This document shows positions 55,489 through 64,000 of a stretch of DNA of 64,000 nt, one piece after another. How positions within the stretch are numbered: position 1 is the stretch's first letter; every line of letters starts with the position of its first letter. The position numbers and the translations under genes were made by a program. The notes below the pieces were generated by a model, which ran no database searches, had not been told where the DNA came from, and was given only the letters and a program-made list of their open reading frames with translations. Origin of the DNA: Marinicella meishanensis (GTDB lineage Bacteria; Pseudomonadota; Gammaproteobacteria; Xanthomonadales; Marinicellaceae); assembly GCF_019931145.1 (NCBI RefSeq), contig NZ_JAIOUV010000003.1, positions 248,001 through 312,000 on the forward strand, written 5' to 3'.

Positions 55489-56424
55489 TCAGGGTTTGAC
55501 GTAATTCAAAGGATTGACCGGTTGCCCATTTTTGCGGATTTCGAAATGCAAATTATTGACATTGGTGCCGGTTGAACCCAGCTCGGCGATGATTTGACCG
55601 CGGGTCACAGATTCACCTTCTTTCACTTTCAGTGATTTGTTGTGGCCGTAGGCACTGAGGTATTGCTCATTGTGCTTGATGATCACCAATTCACCGTAGC
55701 CCAACAAGCCATTGCCGCTGTACACCACCACCCCGGCTTCAGCTGCTTTCACCGGTTGCCCTTCTTGCCCACCAATTGAAATGCCTTTGCGCGCCGGGTT
55801 GCTGGCCAAAAACGTGGTGCGGATTTTGCCCTGGGTGGGCCACAGCCATTTCAGATTGCTGTTGGTGGGGGTGTTCACCACCACCGGCTTGCGGGCCGGG
55901 GGTTGGGTGGTGGTTTGGCTGCTGGGCGGTTTATTGGTCTGGGCATTGCCCTGTGTATTGCCCTGAGTATTGCCCTGTGTGGTTGCCGGTTTGGTGGCCG
56001 CGGTCTTGGCCGCTTGCCCAGCTGGCTTGGTGGTGCTGGGCTTGGCACTGATCGGTTGGTTGGTGACCAGTGGTTTGGTTTGGACGGTGTTGGAAGATTT
56101 TTGCTGACTGGGCTTGAACACCTTTTTTTGGGGATCCGGTCCGGTCAGACGAATGACTTGGTCGGGATAAATGCGGTAGGGTGGTTTGATGTTGTTGATC
56201 GCGGCCAGGGTCTTGTAATCTTTTTGGTAACGAAAGCCGATCGAATACAACGAATCGCCTTGGACCACTTTGTGGGTTTTGGGTGTTTGTTTTGGCACGT
56301 GTCGGGCACTTGATTTGGTTTGGCTGCGGTGCGGTTTGCTTTTCACTTCGTCCACCACCGCAGGGCGCCTGGGAGCACATGACCACAAGCCGAACAGCAA
56401 CAACATGACCAACCCAATGCGCAT
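55489..56424 (-). CDS. nlpD: NlpD-type lipoprotein, LysM and degenerate M23 peptidase domain
   Basis: 311 aa. Lipobox LFGLWSC at the N-terminus, a LysM domain (about 50-95; HKVVQGDSLYSIGFRYQ), a Lys/Thr/Gln-rich linker containing three TQGN repeats, and a C-terminal LytM/M23 domain (about 195-311; GISIGGQEGQPVKAAEAGVVVYSGNGL, YLSAYGHNKSL, LHFEIRKNGQPVNPLNYV). GISIGG replaces the metal His of active M23 enzymes (HxGxD-like site), so, like E. coli NlpD, it is an amidase activator rather than a peptidase. Its ATG follows the pcm stop directly. rpoS, the usual downstream gene, is not present. Confidence 0.93.
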   Translation of the reverse strand: MRIGLVMLLLFGLWSCAPRRPAVVDEVKSKPHRSQTKSSARHVPKQTPKTHKVVQGDSLYSIGFRYQKDYKTLAAINNIKPPYRIYPDQVIRLTGPDPQKKVFKPSQQKSSNTVQTKPLVTNQPISAKPSTTKPAGQAAKTAATKPATTQGNTQGNTQGNAQTNKPPSSQTTTQPPARKPVVVNTPTNSNLKWLWPTQGKIRTTFLASNPARKGISIGGQEGQPVKAAEAGVVVYSGNGLLGYGELVIIKHNEQYLSAYGHNKSLKVKEGESVTRGQIIAELGSTGTNVNNLHFEIRKNGQPVNPLNYVKP

Positions 56425-57081
56425 TTACCGAACCACACCCTCCAACAACGGCACAAAAATCACATCACCCAGGAATGTTTCCTGGTACCCATGTTCTTGT
56501 TTGACCAACGCAAGCAATTTTTGTTTCCGCCCATCGCCCACTGGCAAGATCATTTTACCGCCGATCACCAATTGGTCCAGTAAATCAAATGGCACGGTTT
56601 CCGGTGCCGCCGTGATAATGATGGTGTCAAACGGGGCTTCGCTGGGCCAGCCATCATGGCCGTCAGCGGTTTTGCAGCGGATGTTTTGGTATCCCAGCCT
56701 GATGAACAGGCGCCGGGCGCTGCGGGTCAATTTGTCGATCCGCTCGACACTGAACACCTGCCCGGCCAGCTGGCCCAAAACCGCGGCTTGGTAGCCCGAT
56801 CCGGTGCCCAATTCCAACACCTTGCCAGGCAGCGAATCGCGGATCACTTCTTCGGTCATGCGGGCCACCACATAAGGCTGTGAGATGGTCTGACCGTATT
56901 TGATCGGCAGCGCATCATCTTCGTAAGCCCGGTGGGCCAGGGCTTCATCAATGAACAGGTGGCGGGGAATTTCGGCCATGGCTTGCAACACCCGCTCATC
57001 GGCAATGCCGCGTTGGCGCAGGCGGTCAATCATGCGTTGCCGCGTGCGGTTGGAAGTCATGCCAATACCCGCTGAATTCAT
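56425..57081 (-). CDS. pcm: Protein-L-isoaspartate O-methyltransferase
   Basis: 218 aa. Its ATG overlaps the surE stop (ATGA); MTSNRTRQRMIDRLRQRGI at residue 8 could be an alternative start. Motifs: YGQTISQPYVVARMTE and the SAM-binding VLELGTGSGYQAAVLGQLAG, then DTIIITAAPETVP. It repairs isoaspartyl residues in aged proteins. The surE-pcm-nlpD order is conserved. Confidence 0.96.
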   Translation of the reverse strand: MNSAGIGMTSNRTRQRMIDRLRQRGIADERVLQAMAEIPRHLFIDEALAHRAYEDDALPIKYGQTISQPYVVARMTEEVIRDSLPGKVLELGTGSGYQAAVLGQLAGQVFSVERIDKLTRSARRLFIRLGYQNIRCKTADGHDGWPSEAPFDTIIITAAPETVPFDLLDQLVIGGKMILPVGDGRKQKLLALVKQEHGYQETFLGDVIFVPLLEGVVR

Positions 57082-57842
57082 ATCGTTTTGGCCCAGGTGG
57101 CCAAGTCATCAATGAAATCATGCTTGGTCATGTCGGTTTGCATTGGAGATATCGACACATAGCCGTTTTTCACGGCATGAAAATCGGTGCCGTCGCCGGC
57201 ATCGGCCTCGGGCCCGGCCGGTCCAATCCAATACATTTTAAAGCCGCGGGGATCGCGAATGGGGATGGCGTTTTCGGCTTTGTGTCGGTAACCCAGGCGG
57301 GTGATCTTCAGGCCTTTGATTTCCTCGATCGGTAGATTGGGCACATTGACATTCAAAATGGTGTCTTTGGGCAAGGGGTGCATGATCACGTGTTGGATGA
57401 TCTTTTTCAGAAAATGGGTCACGGTGTGAAAATCTCGGGGTCGGCGGTTTTCCTTGACTGAATCCAACACAATCGACACCGCAATGGCCGGCAAACCCAA
57501 GTAACGGCCTTCAATGGCCGCCGCCACGGTCCCGGAATACAACACATCATCACCCAAATTGGCAGCGTTGTTGATGCCGGAAATGACCATGTCAGGTTCC
57601 TGGTCCAGCACCCCAGTTAAGGCCAGGTGCACACAGTCGGTGGGCGTGCCATACACACTGAACACCTCATCGGACACTTTTTCCACGCGGATGGGTCGGT
57701 CCAGGGTCAATGAATTGCTGGCACCCGAACGGTCGCGGTTGGGGGCAAACACCACCACCTCGCCCAATTCTTTGAGCATTTCGGCCAAAATTTTGATGCC
57801 TTTGGCATTCACGCCGTCGTCATTACTGACTAAAAATTTCAT
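57078..57842 (-). CDS. surE: 5'/3'-nucleotidase SurE
   Basis: 254 aa. N-terminal metal-binding MKFLVSNDDGVNAKGIKIL (Asp-Asp pair), then APNRDRSGASNSLTL and VISGINNAANLGDDVLYSGTVAAAIEG are the SurE signatures. It removes phosphate from nucleoside monophosphates and is linked to stationary-phase survival. First gene of surE-pcm-nlpD. Confidence 0.97.
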   Translation of the reverse strand: MKFLVSNDDGVNAKGIKILAEMLKELGEVVVFAPNRDRSGASNSLTLDRPIRVEKVSDEVFSVYGTPTDCVHLALTGVLDQEPDMVISGINNAANLGDDVLYSGTVAAAIEGRYLGLPAIAVSIVLDSVKENRRPRDFHTVTHFLKKIIQHVIMHPLPKDTILNVNVPNLPIEEIKGLKITRLGYRHKAENAIPIRDPRGFKMYWIGPAGPEADAGDGTDFHAVKNGYVSISPMQTDMTKHDFIDDLATWAKTI

Positions 57843-57868
57843 GGGATTCGTTTTCTTGATCAGGGGAC

Positions 57869-57897
57869 ATTATAATCAGTCAGCTGCGGTGATTAAA
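57869..57897 (-). promoter_or_regulatory. Predicted surE promoter
   Basis: On the minus strand TTTAAT (57897-57892), a 17-base spacer and TATAAT (57874-57869), 26 bases before the surE ATG. Confidence 0.5.
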
Positions 57898-57953
57898 TAG
57901 CGCCTCCCCAAAAACCAACAATTAAACCTCCAATCTAAGTCAACAATCAGACC

Positions 57954-58412
57954 ATGAACAAAACCAATTCCCCAAGCCATTGCAAACAGTTGGAACGGAT
58001 GTACTTGTCAGCCCCATTCAATGCCTTGTTTCAACCCCAAATCCAGGTCCAGGAAGGGCAGGCCACCATCACCATTGAGCTGAAACCCGATTACCACCAT
58101 GCAGCCAATGCCGTGCATGGTTCGGTGTATTTCAAGATGTTGGATGACGCGGCTTATTTTGCCGCCAACTCATTGGAGCCCGAATTTTTTATGCTCACCA
58201 CCACCTTCACCACCTACCTGACCCGTCCAGTCAGTGAAGGCACCTTGCGCGCTGTGGGCCGCGTGGTCAACCAGAACCGCAGCCAAATCATTGCCGAAGC
58301 CGTGGTGTACAACGCCGCTGACCGGGAAATTGGTCGCGGCAACGGGGTTTTTGTGCGCAGCAAGAACCGCTTGAACGCCATTGCGGGTTACCGGGGTGAT
58401 GGCGGCCCGTAA
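57954..58412 (+). CDS. PaaI-like hotdog-fold thioesterase
   Basis: 152 aa. The hotdog pattern is visible: PDYHHAANAVHGSVYFKMLDDAAYFAANS (HGG/HGS and the acidic residue on the long helix), FMLTTTFTTYLTRPVSEGTLRAVGRV and IIAEAVVYNAADREIGRGNGVFV. Such enzymes hydrolyse acyl- or aryl-CoA thioesters. The substrate is not evident. It is transcribed alone, divergent from surE. Confidence 0.87.
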   Translation: MNKTNSPSHCKQLERMYLSAPFNALFQPQIQVQEGQATITIELKPDYHHAANAVHGSVYFKMLDDAAYFAANSLEPEFFMLTTTFTTYLTRPVSEGTLRAVGRVVNQNRSQIIAEAVVYNAADREIGRGNGVFVRSKNRLNAIAGYRGDGGP

Positions 58413-58597
58413 GTCGCTTTTCTTGGCCCAATTCTTGGGTAAATCCGATCAATAGTGCTGTTTTTTGGCCGGCATTGGATAACGCCAAACGCGGCAATTC
58501 CTGACAATTGAAAGCAGGTTGAGTACCGGTTTGTGGCGGTTCGCCAACACAACCACGTGCCCATCAACCAAACATTTTCAATCAACAGGAGAACACA

Positions 58598-60805
58598 ATG
58601 AAACATCTGTATACAAAACTTGCGCTGATGGCCTCTCTGGCTGTGCAGTTGCCAGTCATGGCCCAAAGTTCGATTGGTGGCAGTCGCCCCGGTGGTAACG
58701 AAGGCAATGGCATCATGGGCATCAATGATGCCGATGTGGTGCCCGATCTGTACCTCATTAAATTCAGCCAAGCCCAATTGTCTGAATACAACCCAGAAGA
58801 CAAAAGAGGTCCCACTTATAAAGAATTCATGATCGAGACGGCCAAGAACATGGCCAGTGAGTATGGTGGTGAAATGATGGCGGTGTATCACCACAGTGTC
58901 AAAGGATTCTTGCTGAAATCACACAGTCGCTCAGCGGTCGAATCGATGACCAGAGATCAACGGGTGGCGTACATCTATGCCGACAAGGAGACCACCCTGA
59001 ACAACACCCAATTCAACCCCACTTGGGGATTGGACCGTGTTGATCAGGAATCATTGCCATTGGACCAGCGTTACCACTACGATTTGGATGGGTCTGGTGT
59101 CAATGCCTATGTGTTTGATACAGGGACAGTAAACCATGCTGACTTCAACGGCCGTGTCAGCGAAAATATAGACTTTGTAACTGGGTCTGGTGGTGGACTG
59201 GGAGGTTGTGATGTGGTTGGCCCACCTCCGCGTCCTGGTATTGACCCACCGACGATTTGTTTTAGTGATTGTAACGGCCATGGTACCCATGTGGCGGGTA
59301 CCATAGGCAGCCAATCATGGGGTGTGGCCAAAAACGTCAACATTTTGCCCATCAGGGTTTTGGGGTGTTCCAATACCGGCAAAGTCTCAGACTTGATTGC
59401 TGGCATTGAATGGCTAACCGAGAACTACCAAAGACCAGCTGTGGCAAATATCAGCATTGGTGCCGCTTACAACCAACCTCTGATGGAAGCGGTGGAAGCT
59501 TTGATTGATCTGGATATACCTGTGGTGGTCTCCGCTGGGAACAGCAATTTTTATGAATACTCGCAATCGCCTGCCAATGTACCGGATGCCATCACGGTTG
59601 CTGCCACCAATCAAAACGATTGGCGCTGGGTAGATTCAGCCAACTCTGGCTCAAATTATGGTCCTGTGGTGGATTTATTTGCGCCCGGCGAAGACATCCT
59701 ATCAGCCGATAAAAACGGCGGCGCCAGCTATAAAACTGGTACTTCCATGTCGGCACCACATGTGGCTGGAGCTGTGGCCTTGTATTTACAGGATAATCCC
59801 AATGCAACAGTTGCTCAAGTCACCGATGCGATATTATCCGGTGCGTCATTGGGGAAAGTGATGGCAGCTGGTACGGATACACCCAATCGATTGCTCAATG
59901 TGACCAACCTGACCGGTTCAGAGCCTGTATCAGAGCCGGATGAATATGATGATGTTTCAATCAGGGGCTACACCGACGACAACCCTGGAGATGCGGTGGT
60001 GACCTATGCCGGTGACCACCAAGCGCACAATTTTCATGATGCAGGGGATGAGGATTGGATCATTTTTGCCCTCGGCTTCAATGATCCTGTGAGCATTCTG
60101 ACCATTTCACAAAACACCGGCATGCCCAATGTCGGCGCGCGTTTGGAAGCCTACCGCGTTGATGGCGGGTTTTCAGAATTGGGTAATGGTCGTTACTCCA
60201 TTGATGAAGCCGGATTGACCCTGGTGGCATCATCCATGCAGGATGGGGACAATGCCGTGCATGTCATTAATGACGTGTCCCTGTCAGAAGTGTTTGTGGT
60301 CAAAGCCACCTCCGCTGGTAAGGTTGGCGCCGACAGTGCTTATGGCCTGTCCAGTTCGCATGTGGGCGCTTTGGACATCGATGAGTATGATAATGTGCCG
60401 CTCAGAGGCTACACAGACAATGCACCAGGTGATGCGGTGGCCACTTTCGCCGGAGAAATGTATTGGCACACCATTCATGGCACACAAGATGTGGACTGGA
60501 GCATCTTTGCCATTGGCCCTGGGGTGACGGCAGAATTCAACATTGGCGGCATGCCATATACCGACCGCATTTCGGTGCTGAAATTGGAAGGCTATCGTTT
60601 GGATGGTGACTATGAAGACTTGGGCAATGGTCGCTGGATCATTGAGGACAGTGACCTGACCCACTTACAAACAGTTGCCGACGGGTCCCACGACAAGCGC
60701 ATCGTGGTGCACAACAGCAGCAATGAAGTCAAAGCGTATTTATTCAAGACCAGCATCTTGCAGCAAGGTGGCCATTACAAGGCCTGGGTGGAAGCCGCTG
60801 ATTGA
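58598..60805 (+). CDS. Secreted S8 (proteinase K-like) peptidase with I9 propeptide and two C-terminal repeats
   Basis: 735 aa, start supported by AGGAG ahead of the ATG. Signal peptide MKHLYTKLALMASLAVQLPVMAQ; an I9-like propeptide (about 48-125; DLYLIKF, HSVKGFLLKS); then the S8 domain with catalytic Asp in YVFDTGTVNHADF (near 173), His in GHGTHVAGTIG (near 228) and Ser in GTSMSAPHVAG (near 382). After it come two repeats of about 120-130 residues that begin DEYDDVSIRGYTDDNPGDAV and DEYDNVPLRGYTDNAPGDAV, each with HNFHDAGDEDW/HTIHGTQDVDW, likely pre-peptidase-type beta domains used for secretion or binding. It is a second subtilase in the window, without the PA insertion of the first. Confidence 0.95.
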   Translation: MKHLYTKLALMASLAVQLPVMAQSSIGGSRPGGNEGNGIMGINDADVVPDLYLIKFSQAQLSEYNPEDKRGPTYKEFMIETAKNMASEYGGEMMAVYHHSVKGFLLKSHSRSAVESMTRDQRVAYIYADKETTLNNTQFNPTWGLDRVDQESLPLDQRYHYDLDGSGVNAYVFDTGTVNHADFNGRVSENIDFVTGSGGGLGGCDVVGPPPRPGIDPPTICFSDCNGHGTHVAGTIGSQSWGVAKNVNILPIRVLGCSNTGKVSDLIAGIEWLTENYQRPAVANISIGAAYNQPLMEAVEALIDLDIPVVVSAGNSNFYEYSQSPANVPDAITVAATNQNDWRWVDSANSGSNYGPVVDLFAPGEDILSADKNGGASYKTGTSMSAPHVAGAVALYLQDNPNATVAQVTDAILSGASLGKVMAAGTDTPNRLLNVTNLTGSEPVSEPDEYDDVSIRGYTDDNPGDAVVTYAGDHQAHNFHDAGDEDWIIFALGFNDPVSILTISQNTGMPNVGARLEAYRVDGGFSELGNGRYSIDEAGLTLVASSMQDGDNAVHVINDVSLSEVFVVKATSAGKVGADSAYGLSSSHVGALDIDEYDNVPLRGYTDNAPGDAVATFAGEMYWHTIHGTQDVDWSIFAIGPGVTAEFNIGGMPYTDRISVLKLEGYRLDGDYEDLGNGRWIIEDSDLTHLQTVADGSHDKRIVVHNSSNEVKAYLFKTSILQQGGHYKAWVEAAD

Positions 60806-61012
60806 TTTTTCACCAGATCTGGCTTGTCAACGGAATGGCAAGCCAGACCAAGCACCATTTTTGGGCCACAAATCACAACTATTGAGCCAATCAGCTTGTA
60901 TAGTGCGTCCGTTGCGGCATAATGGCAGCGTGTGGATGAGCCAGGCACTGACTCCCGCCTGGCCACCACAACAAAAATAATGTAATTACTAACTAAATTA
61001 GAGAGCGTGTGT

Positions 61013-61258
61013 ATGTTTAAAAAATGTTTGGGACTTGTCGTCCTCACAATTGCAATGATTGTGGTAACGATCACTTACAGTGAACAGTCAAATTCGGAAC
61101 CTGGCGGACCTCCCAGTCAAGGTCAATTGGTTTGTACCTTTCATGGACAATTTATTGGAGTGGCCTATTCACAAGAAGGATGTTTGGATCATGTGACAGA
61201 ATCGATGAAAGAACATGACAACCCTTTGGATTGTATCAGTACAGACCCATTGTATTGA
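61013..61258 (+). CDS. Small secreted cysteine-containing protein, copy 1
   Basis: 81 aa from the ATG after GAGAGCGTG. Signal peptide (KKCLGLVVLTIAMIVVTITYS), then a short mature part with three Cys in LVCTFHGQ, EGCLDHVTE and HDNPLDCIS. The pattern matches the next small protein (VCYTH, AVCADVL, HDSPMDCVK), so the two are paralogues. Not recognised from any named family. It lies 207 bases after the S8 peptidase gene; the gap has one inverted repeat, TCTGGCTTG/CAAGCCAGA (60818-60847), with a weak T tract. Confidence 0.72.
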   Translation: MFKKCLGLVVLTIAMIVVTITYSEQSNSEPGGPPSQGQLVCTFHGQFIGVAYSQEGCLDHVTESMKEHDNPLDCISTDPLY

Positions 61259-61409
61259 TTTAATCTCGACTTTGGTGTTCAGTCAATAACATGAATTGCT
61301 GTGACATTTGAGCAAACCGAAGAAGTTTGTTCGGTGAAATACAAGGCATTTCCACAGGCAGAAATCTTGCCAAATTAAAGATAAATAATTTATGAAAGGA
61401 AAATTCAAT

Positions 61410-61712
61410 ATGAAATTTAAGTCAATTTTATTAACGGCCACTCTGTCAGTGATTTTGTTCAGTGTTGAAGTGAAAGGTAACGAAGAAAAAAATTCACGAG
61501 ACCGCACTAATTTTGTTTGCTACACGCATGATGAAGAAAATTTCAGCAGCTTTCACATCGATTTTGCTAAGTTAATTGGTCCTATGGCATCAGATGCCGT
61601 CTGCGCTGATGTCCTGGTTGCCAATAACCGAGAGATGGAATTTCCGCATGGCAATGGGATCAACACCCACGACTCACCCATGGATTGTGTCAAAGCAGTG
61701 CCAGAAGGCTGA
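61410..61712 (+). CDS. Small secreted cysteine-containing protein, copy 2
   Basis: 100 aa from MKFKSILLTATLSVILF, preceded by AAGGA at eight bases; the in-frame ATG at 61392 lacks an SD. After the signal peptide (to about VEVKG) come NEEKNSRDRTNFVCYTH, DAVCADVLVANN and HDSPMDCVKAVPEG, giving three Cys in the same order as copy 1, with the shared HD(N/S)P(L/M)DC ending. Function unknown; possible cell-surface or extracellular roles are speculation. Followed by a very strong terminator. Confidence 0.72.
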   Translation: MKFKSILLTATLSVILFSVEVKGNEEKNSRDRTNFVCYTHDEENFSSFHIDFAKLIGPMASDAVCADVLVANNREMEFPHGNGINTHDSPMDCVKAVPEG

Positions 61713-61756
61713 ATGAATAATCATGTGATAAACGACTGACACCATCAGTCTCCACA

Positions 61757-61791
61757 CCTGCTCTGGCATTCATTGCCAGAGCAGGTTTTTT
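61757..61791 (+). terminator. Terminator after the second small secreted protein
   Basis: A perfect 12-bp stem CCTGCTCTGGCA/TGCCAGAGCAGG with loop TTCAT and six T residues. The rest of the 276-base gap to the next gene shows only a TATACT (61956-61961) that could be a -10 for it. Confidence 0.94.
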
Positions 61792-61988
61792 GTATTTTGG
61801 TGAAGAAGCCCATTGAATTGGTGCATGAAATCCAATTTTTCGCCATTTAGTTTTCTTTATACATTTTATAGTAAGACCCTTGTTCCAGGTTCTTTCAAGA
61901 ACTGATTGCCTGATGCCAATTCAATGACCGCACACCCAAATTTGTAGAATGGGTTTATACTGTGCTGGTGTACATTTTTTATTCAGCC

Positions 61989-64000
61989 GTGTGTCATAAG
62001 GTTTTATTCTTGTTGGTTTTCATCTTTGGAAGCTTTTTTGTTAAAGCCCAAAACTTTCACCATGTATCAACTGATTCAGGTCTGGATCACCCATATGTCC
62101 GTTCCATTATTCAAGGGGGAGATGGACGGATCTGGGTAGCCACCTTAAAAGGGGTGAGTATCTATGATGGTTATGAATTGAAAAAACTCACTGGTAAAGG
62201 GTTTGATCACTTGAATAAAGTCATCAGCATGCAACTGCAGTCGGACAGTTCAATGATCGTGATTGGCACGGCAGAATCTGGGGTCTTTCTGACGGATGGA
62301 AACAGGATCAGCACAGTGGAATGGCAGGTTCCCGGACCGACTGACCATTTAAATGATGTCATTGTTGTGGGCAAACAAATTTGGCTGATCTATCCCAATG
62401 AGATTTTTCTCATGCAGGAAACAGTGGTAAGCAAATCCATAACCAACCCAATCAAACGCAGAACCTATTCTGCCTTGTTTGATGCCAATACTGGACATGT
62501 GTGGCTGGCTGGGACTGACCGGGTGTTTCGTTTGGACGTGGACAATTTAGCTGCTCAAGAAGTATTGATCAAAGCCGAAACAATGAACCGCAGAAAACTG
62601 ACATTGGCTCTGGGTGAAATGGGACAACTGTGGCTGGGAAGGTCTGATGGTTTGTATCGATTGGACACGGTTTGCGATTGCTTTGTGCCAGCTTTTGATG
62701 TATTCACAGGCATGGAAATTTCGGACTTGGTCAGCATCAATCAGCAATTGTGGATTGCAACGCCAGTGAATGGATTGCACATGTATGACTTCAGAAGCCA
62801 AAATAAAAAGCAGTTCAAAAAAGGAAATTTAGCGGCTGGTCAGATCAGTGACAACAGTGTCATGTCCTTGTATGGGGGTGAAAATGACATGCTTTGGTTA
62901 GGTACATTTAATAACGGCTTTCATTTCATTGATACAAAAAATTTGGCTTTCAATCCAATGTACAACCAACACGCTGGATTGTCATGCAGTTCTGGAACCA
63001 CTGTTTTTGATGTCTATGAACAGCCTGGTGGAATGTTGTGGTTGGCGACGGAGCAAGGATTGGTCATGCATCAGCCATCTACGCAGCGTTGTGAATCTTT
63101 TGTCACCAGAGGTTTGGTCGATAATACACCACAAGCCAAGCTGATTTATTCAATATTCCCAGTTCAGCCCGATTTGTTTTGGTTAAACACCTCCGAGGGT
63201 TTGTTGAGCTTTGACTTATTAAGCCATAAATTCCAACCATTGGGTGATTCAAATTTTTTGGCCAGCAACTATTTCATCTCTGGGGCTGGGGCCAGTGATT
63301 ACTACCTGGGTGCCTCTGACGGATTGTATTTGATGGATGGATCAATGCAAATATCGCAAAAAATTCCTGTGGCAGGCACTGGTGACTCCACAATTCTGAT
63401 CGATAAACACATCACAACAACATTGGGTCAGCATTATTTTGGAGCCAAAGAGGGCTTGTTTAAGTTAAGAGCTAATGAACTGGTTCCATTTCCCGTTCAA
63501 CTTGAAAACGGTTTGCAGGTTAATCACATCACCGGATTGGCCAGTGATAATCAGGGTGGCTTCTTGTTGGCTTCTGAAGAAGTTGTGCTGGTTCATGTAG
63601 ACCACCAAGGGCAGATAGAGGATTTGTCTGGTTTGTTTGAAACTGTAAACAATCAGCCGCTGATTTATGAAATGATTTGGGTTGATGATGCGCTGTGGTT
63701 GTCCAGCGACATGGGGATTTATCGGTTGAATTCAAACCATTCAGAAGTGCTGCACTTTGGTCCTGAAGATGGGTCAATCAATGGCGGATTCATCAAGAAA
63801 GCAAGTCATCTAGGTGCATCAGGCACCGTTTACTTTGGTGGTAAACAAGGATTGGTTGCCTTTAAACCAGAGGCCATCAAGACCAATTTGACAGCGCCAA
63901 AAATTGTGATCACAAAAGTCAATCAACTCAACAAATCATTGACGATGGGAGAGCAGCTGTTGGGTGGATTTCAGCTCAATCAGGACGTCAATCAATTAAA
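61989..64000 (+). CDS. Two-component regulator propeller protein, 3' end outside the window
   Basis: The frame is open from GTG at 61989 to the window end (670 codons). GTG TGT CAT AAG gives a signal peptide MCHKVLFLLVFIFGSFFVKA; GTG codons at 61962 and 61968 are alternatives. The mature part has repeated blades with the Reg_prop pattern: HPYVRSIIQGGDGRIWVATLKGVSIYDG, NSVMSLYGGENDMLWLGTFNNG, and GLPLIYEMIWVDDALWLSSDMGIYRLN-like ends. The last codons resemble the start of a Y_Y_Y domain. Such sensors end in a GGDEF, histidine kinase or HTH output domain, which lies beyond the window. Confidence 0.85.
   Translation, partial: MCHKVLFLLVFIFGSFFVKAQNFHHVSTDSGLDHPYVRSIIQGGDGRIWVATLKGVSIYDGYELKKLTGKGFDHLNKVISMQLQSDSSMIVIGTAESGVFLTDGNRISTVEWQVPGPTDHLNDVIVVGKQIWLIYPNEIFLMQETVVSKSITNPIKRRTYSALFDANTGHVWLAGTDRVFRLDVDNLAAQEVLIKAETMNRRKLTLALGEMGQLWLGRSDGLYRLDTVCDCFVPAFDVFTGMEISDLVSINQQLWIATPVNGLHMYDFRSQNKKQFKKGNLAAGQISDNSVMSLYGGENDMLWLGTFNNGFHFIDTKNLAFNPMYNQHAGLSCSSGTTVFDVYEQPGGMLWLATEQGLVMHQPSTQRCESFVTRGLVDNTPQAKLIYSIFPVQPDLFWLNTSEGLLSFDLLSHKFQPLGDSNFLASNYFISGAGASDYYLGASDGLYLMDGSMQISQKIPVAGTGDSTILIDKHITTTLGQHYFGAKEGLFKLRANELVPFPVQLENGLQVNHITGLASDNQGGFLLASEEVVLVHVDHQGQIEDLSGLFETVNNQPLIYEMIWVDDALWLSSDMGIYRLNSNHSEVLHFGPEDGSINGGFIKKASHLGASGTVYFGGKQGLVAFKPEAIKTNLTAPKIVITKVNQLNKSLTMGEQLLGGFQLNQDVNQL

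Noticed and set aside
60818-60847. Terminator after the second S8 peptidase
   Set aside because: A 9-bp inverted repeat exists, but the T tract starts about ten bases later; not strong enough to list as a terminator.

Overview
The window reads as chromosomal DNA of a free-living, probably marine gammaproteobacterium with moderate GC. The gene order rsfS-rlmH-maf-rng-yhdP-tldD, the surE-pcm-nlpD operon, a split-type glycine decarboxylase subunit (gcvPA), many secreted peptidases, DUF5666/DUF6502 proteins and an ECF sigma/Ser-Thr kinase/TPR unit resemble Marinicella-like or Xanthomonadales-related lineages. That placement is an inference from gene content only. No rRNA, tRNA, CRISPR array, transposase or prophage was seen.

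Layout. 1-8.1 kb: the 3' end of a secreted subtilase, a DUF6502-DUF5666 pair, a DUF885 peptidase-like protein, and serA divergent from a D-2-hydroxyglutarate dehydrogenase-like flavoenzyme. 8.2-9.7 kb: a hypothetical protein and an MtfA-type peptidase. 9.7-15.9 kb: the accessory locus of most interest (below). 15.8-19.1 kb: ovoB-ovoA, ovothiol biosynthesis. 19.3-28.7 kb: the conserved housekeeping run rsfS-rlmH-maf-rng-yhdP-pqiA-like-tldD. 28.7-34.5 kb: secreted or lipoprotein hydrolases (LCAT-like lipase, M20 amidohydrolase, S9 peptidase). 34.6-39.3 kb: ppiB, DUF2937, gcvT-gcvH-gcvPA, and a PduO-type adenosyltransferase. 39.3-40.3 kb: an AT-rich DUF2971 gene with repeat-like DNA, likely acquired. 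40.3-48.3 kb: a membrane protein, a photolyase-related protein, a 50-aa DUF2256 protein, a Ser/Thr kinase with its sigma factor, roxA and purB. 48.4-57.9 kb: peroxiredoxin, M28 and M14 peptidases, a beta-propeller/cytochrome c protein, and nlpD-pcm-surE. 58-64 kb: a thioesterase, a second subtilase, two related small secreted Cys proteins, and the start of a two-component-regulator propeller protein that leaves the window.

The locus at 9.7-15.9 kb looks like a split borosin RiPP cluster with an unusual architecture. A GNAT gene overlaps (ATGA) a SAM methyltransferase of the borosin alpha-N-methyltransferase type (SonM-like). It is followed by a 59-aa precursor-like peptide and a membrane protein with a predicted periplasmic TPR-like region and a cytoplasmic GGDEF domain. 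The set GNAT / 59-aa peptide / TPR-GGDEF then repeats without a second methyltransferase. The two peptides align without gaps and share an L-x-C-x(3)-P-x-D-D-D tail. They are preceded by an identical 17-nt leader box and similar extended -10 elements, and each is followed by a terminator-like hairpin. My reading is one methyltransferase serving two precursors, each paired with its own cyclic-di-GMP regulator. The sequence supports the architecture directly; the chemistry and signalling role are inference.
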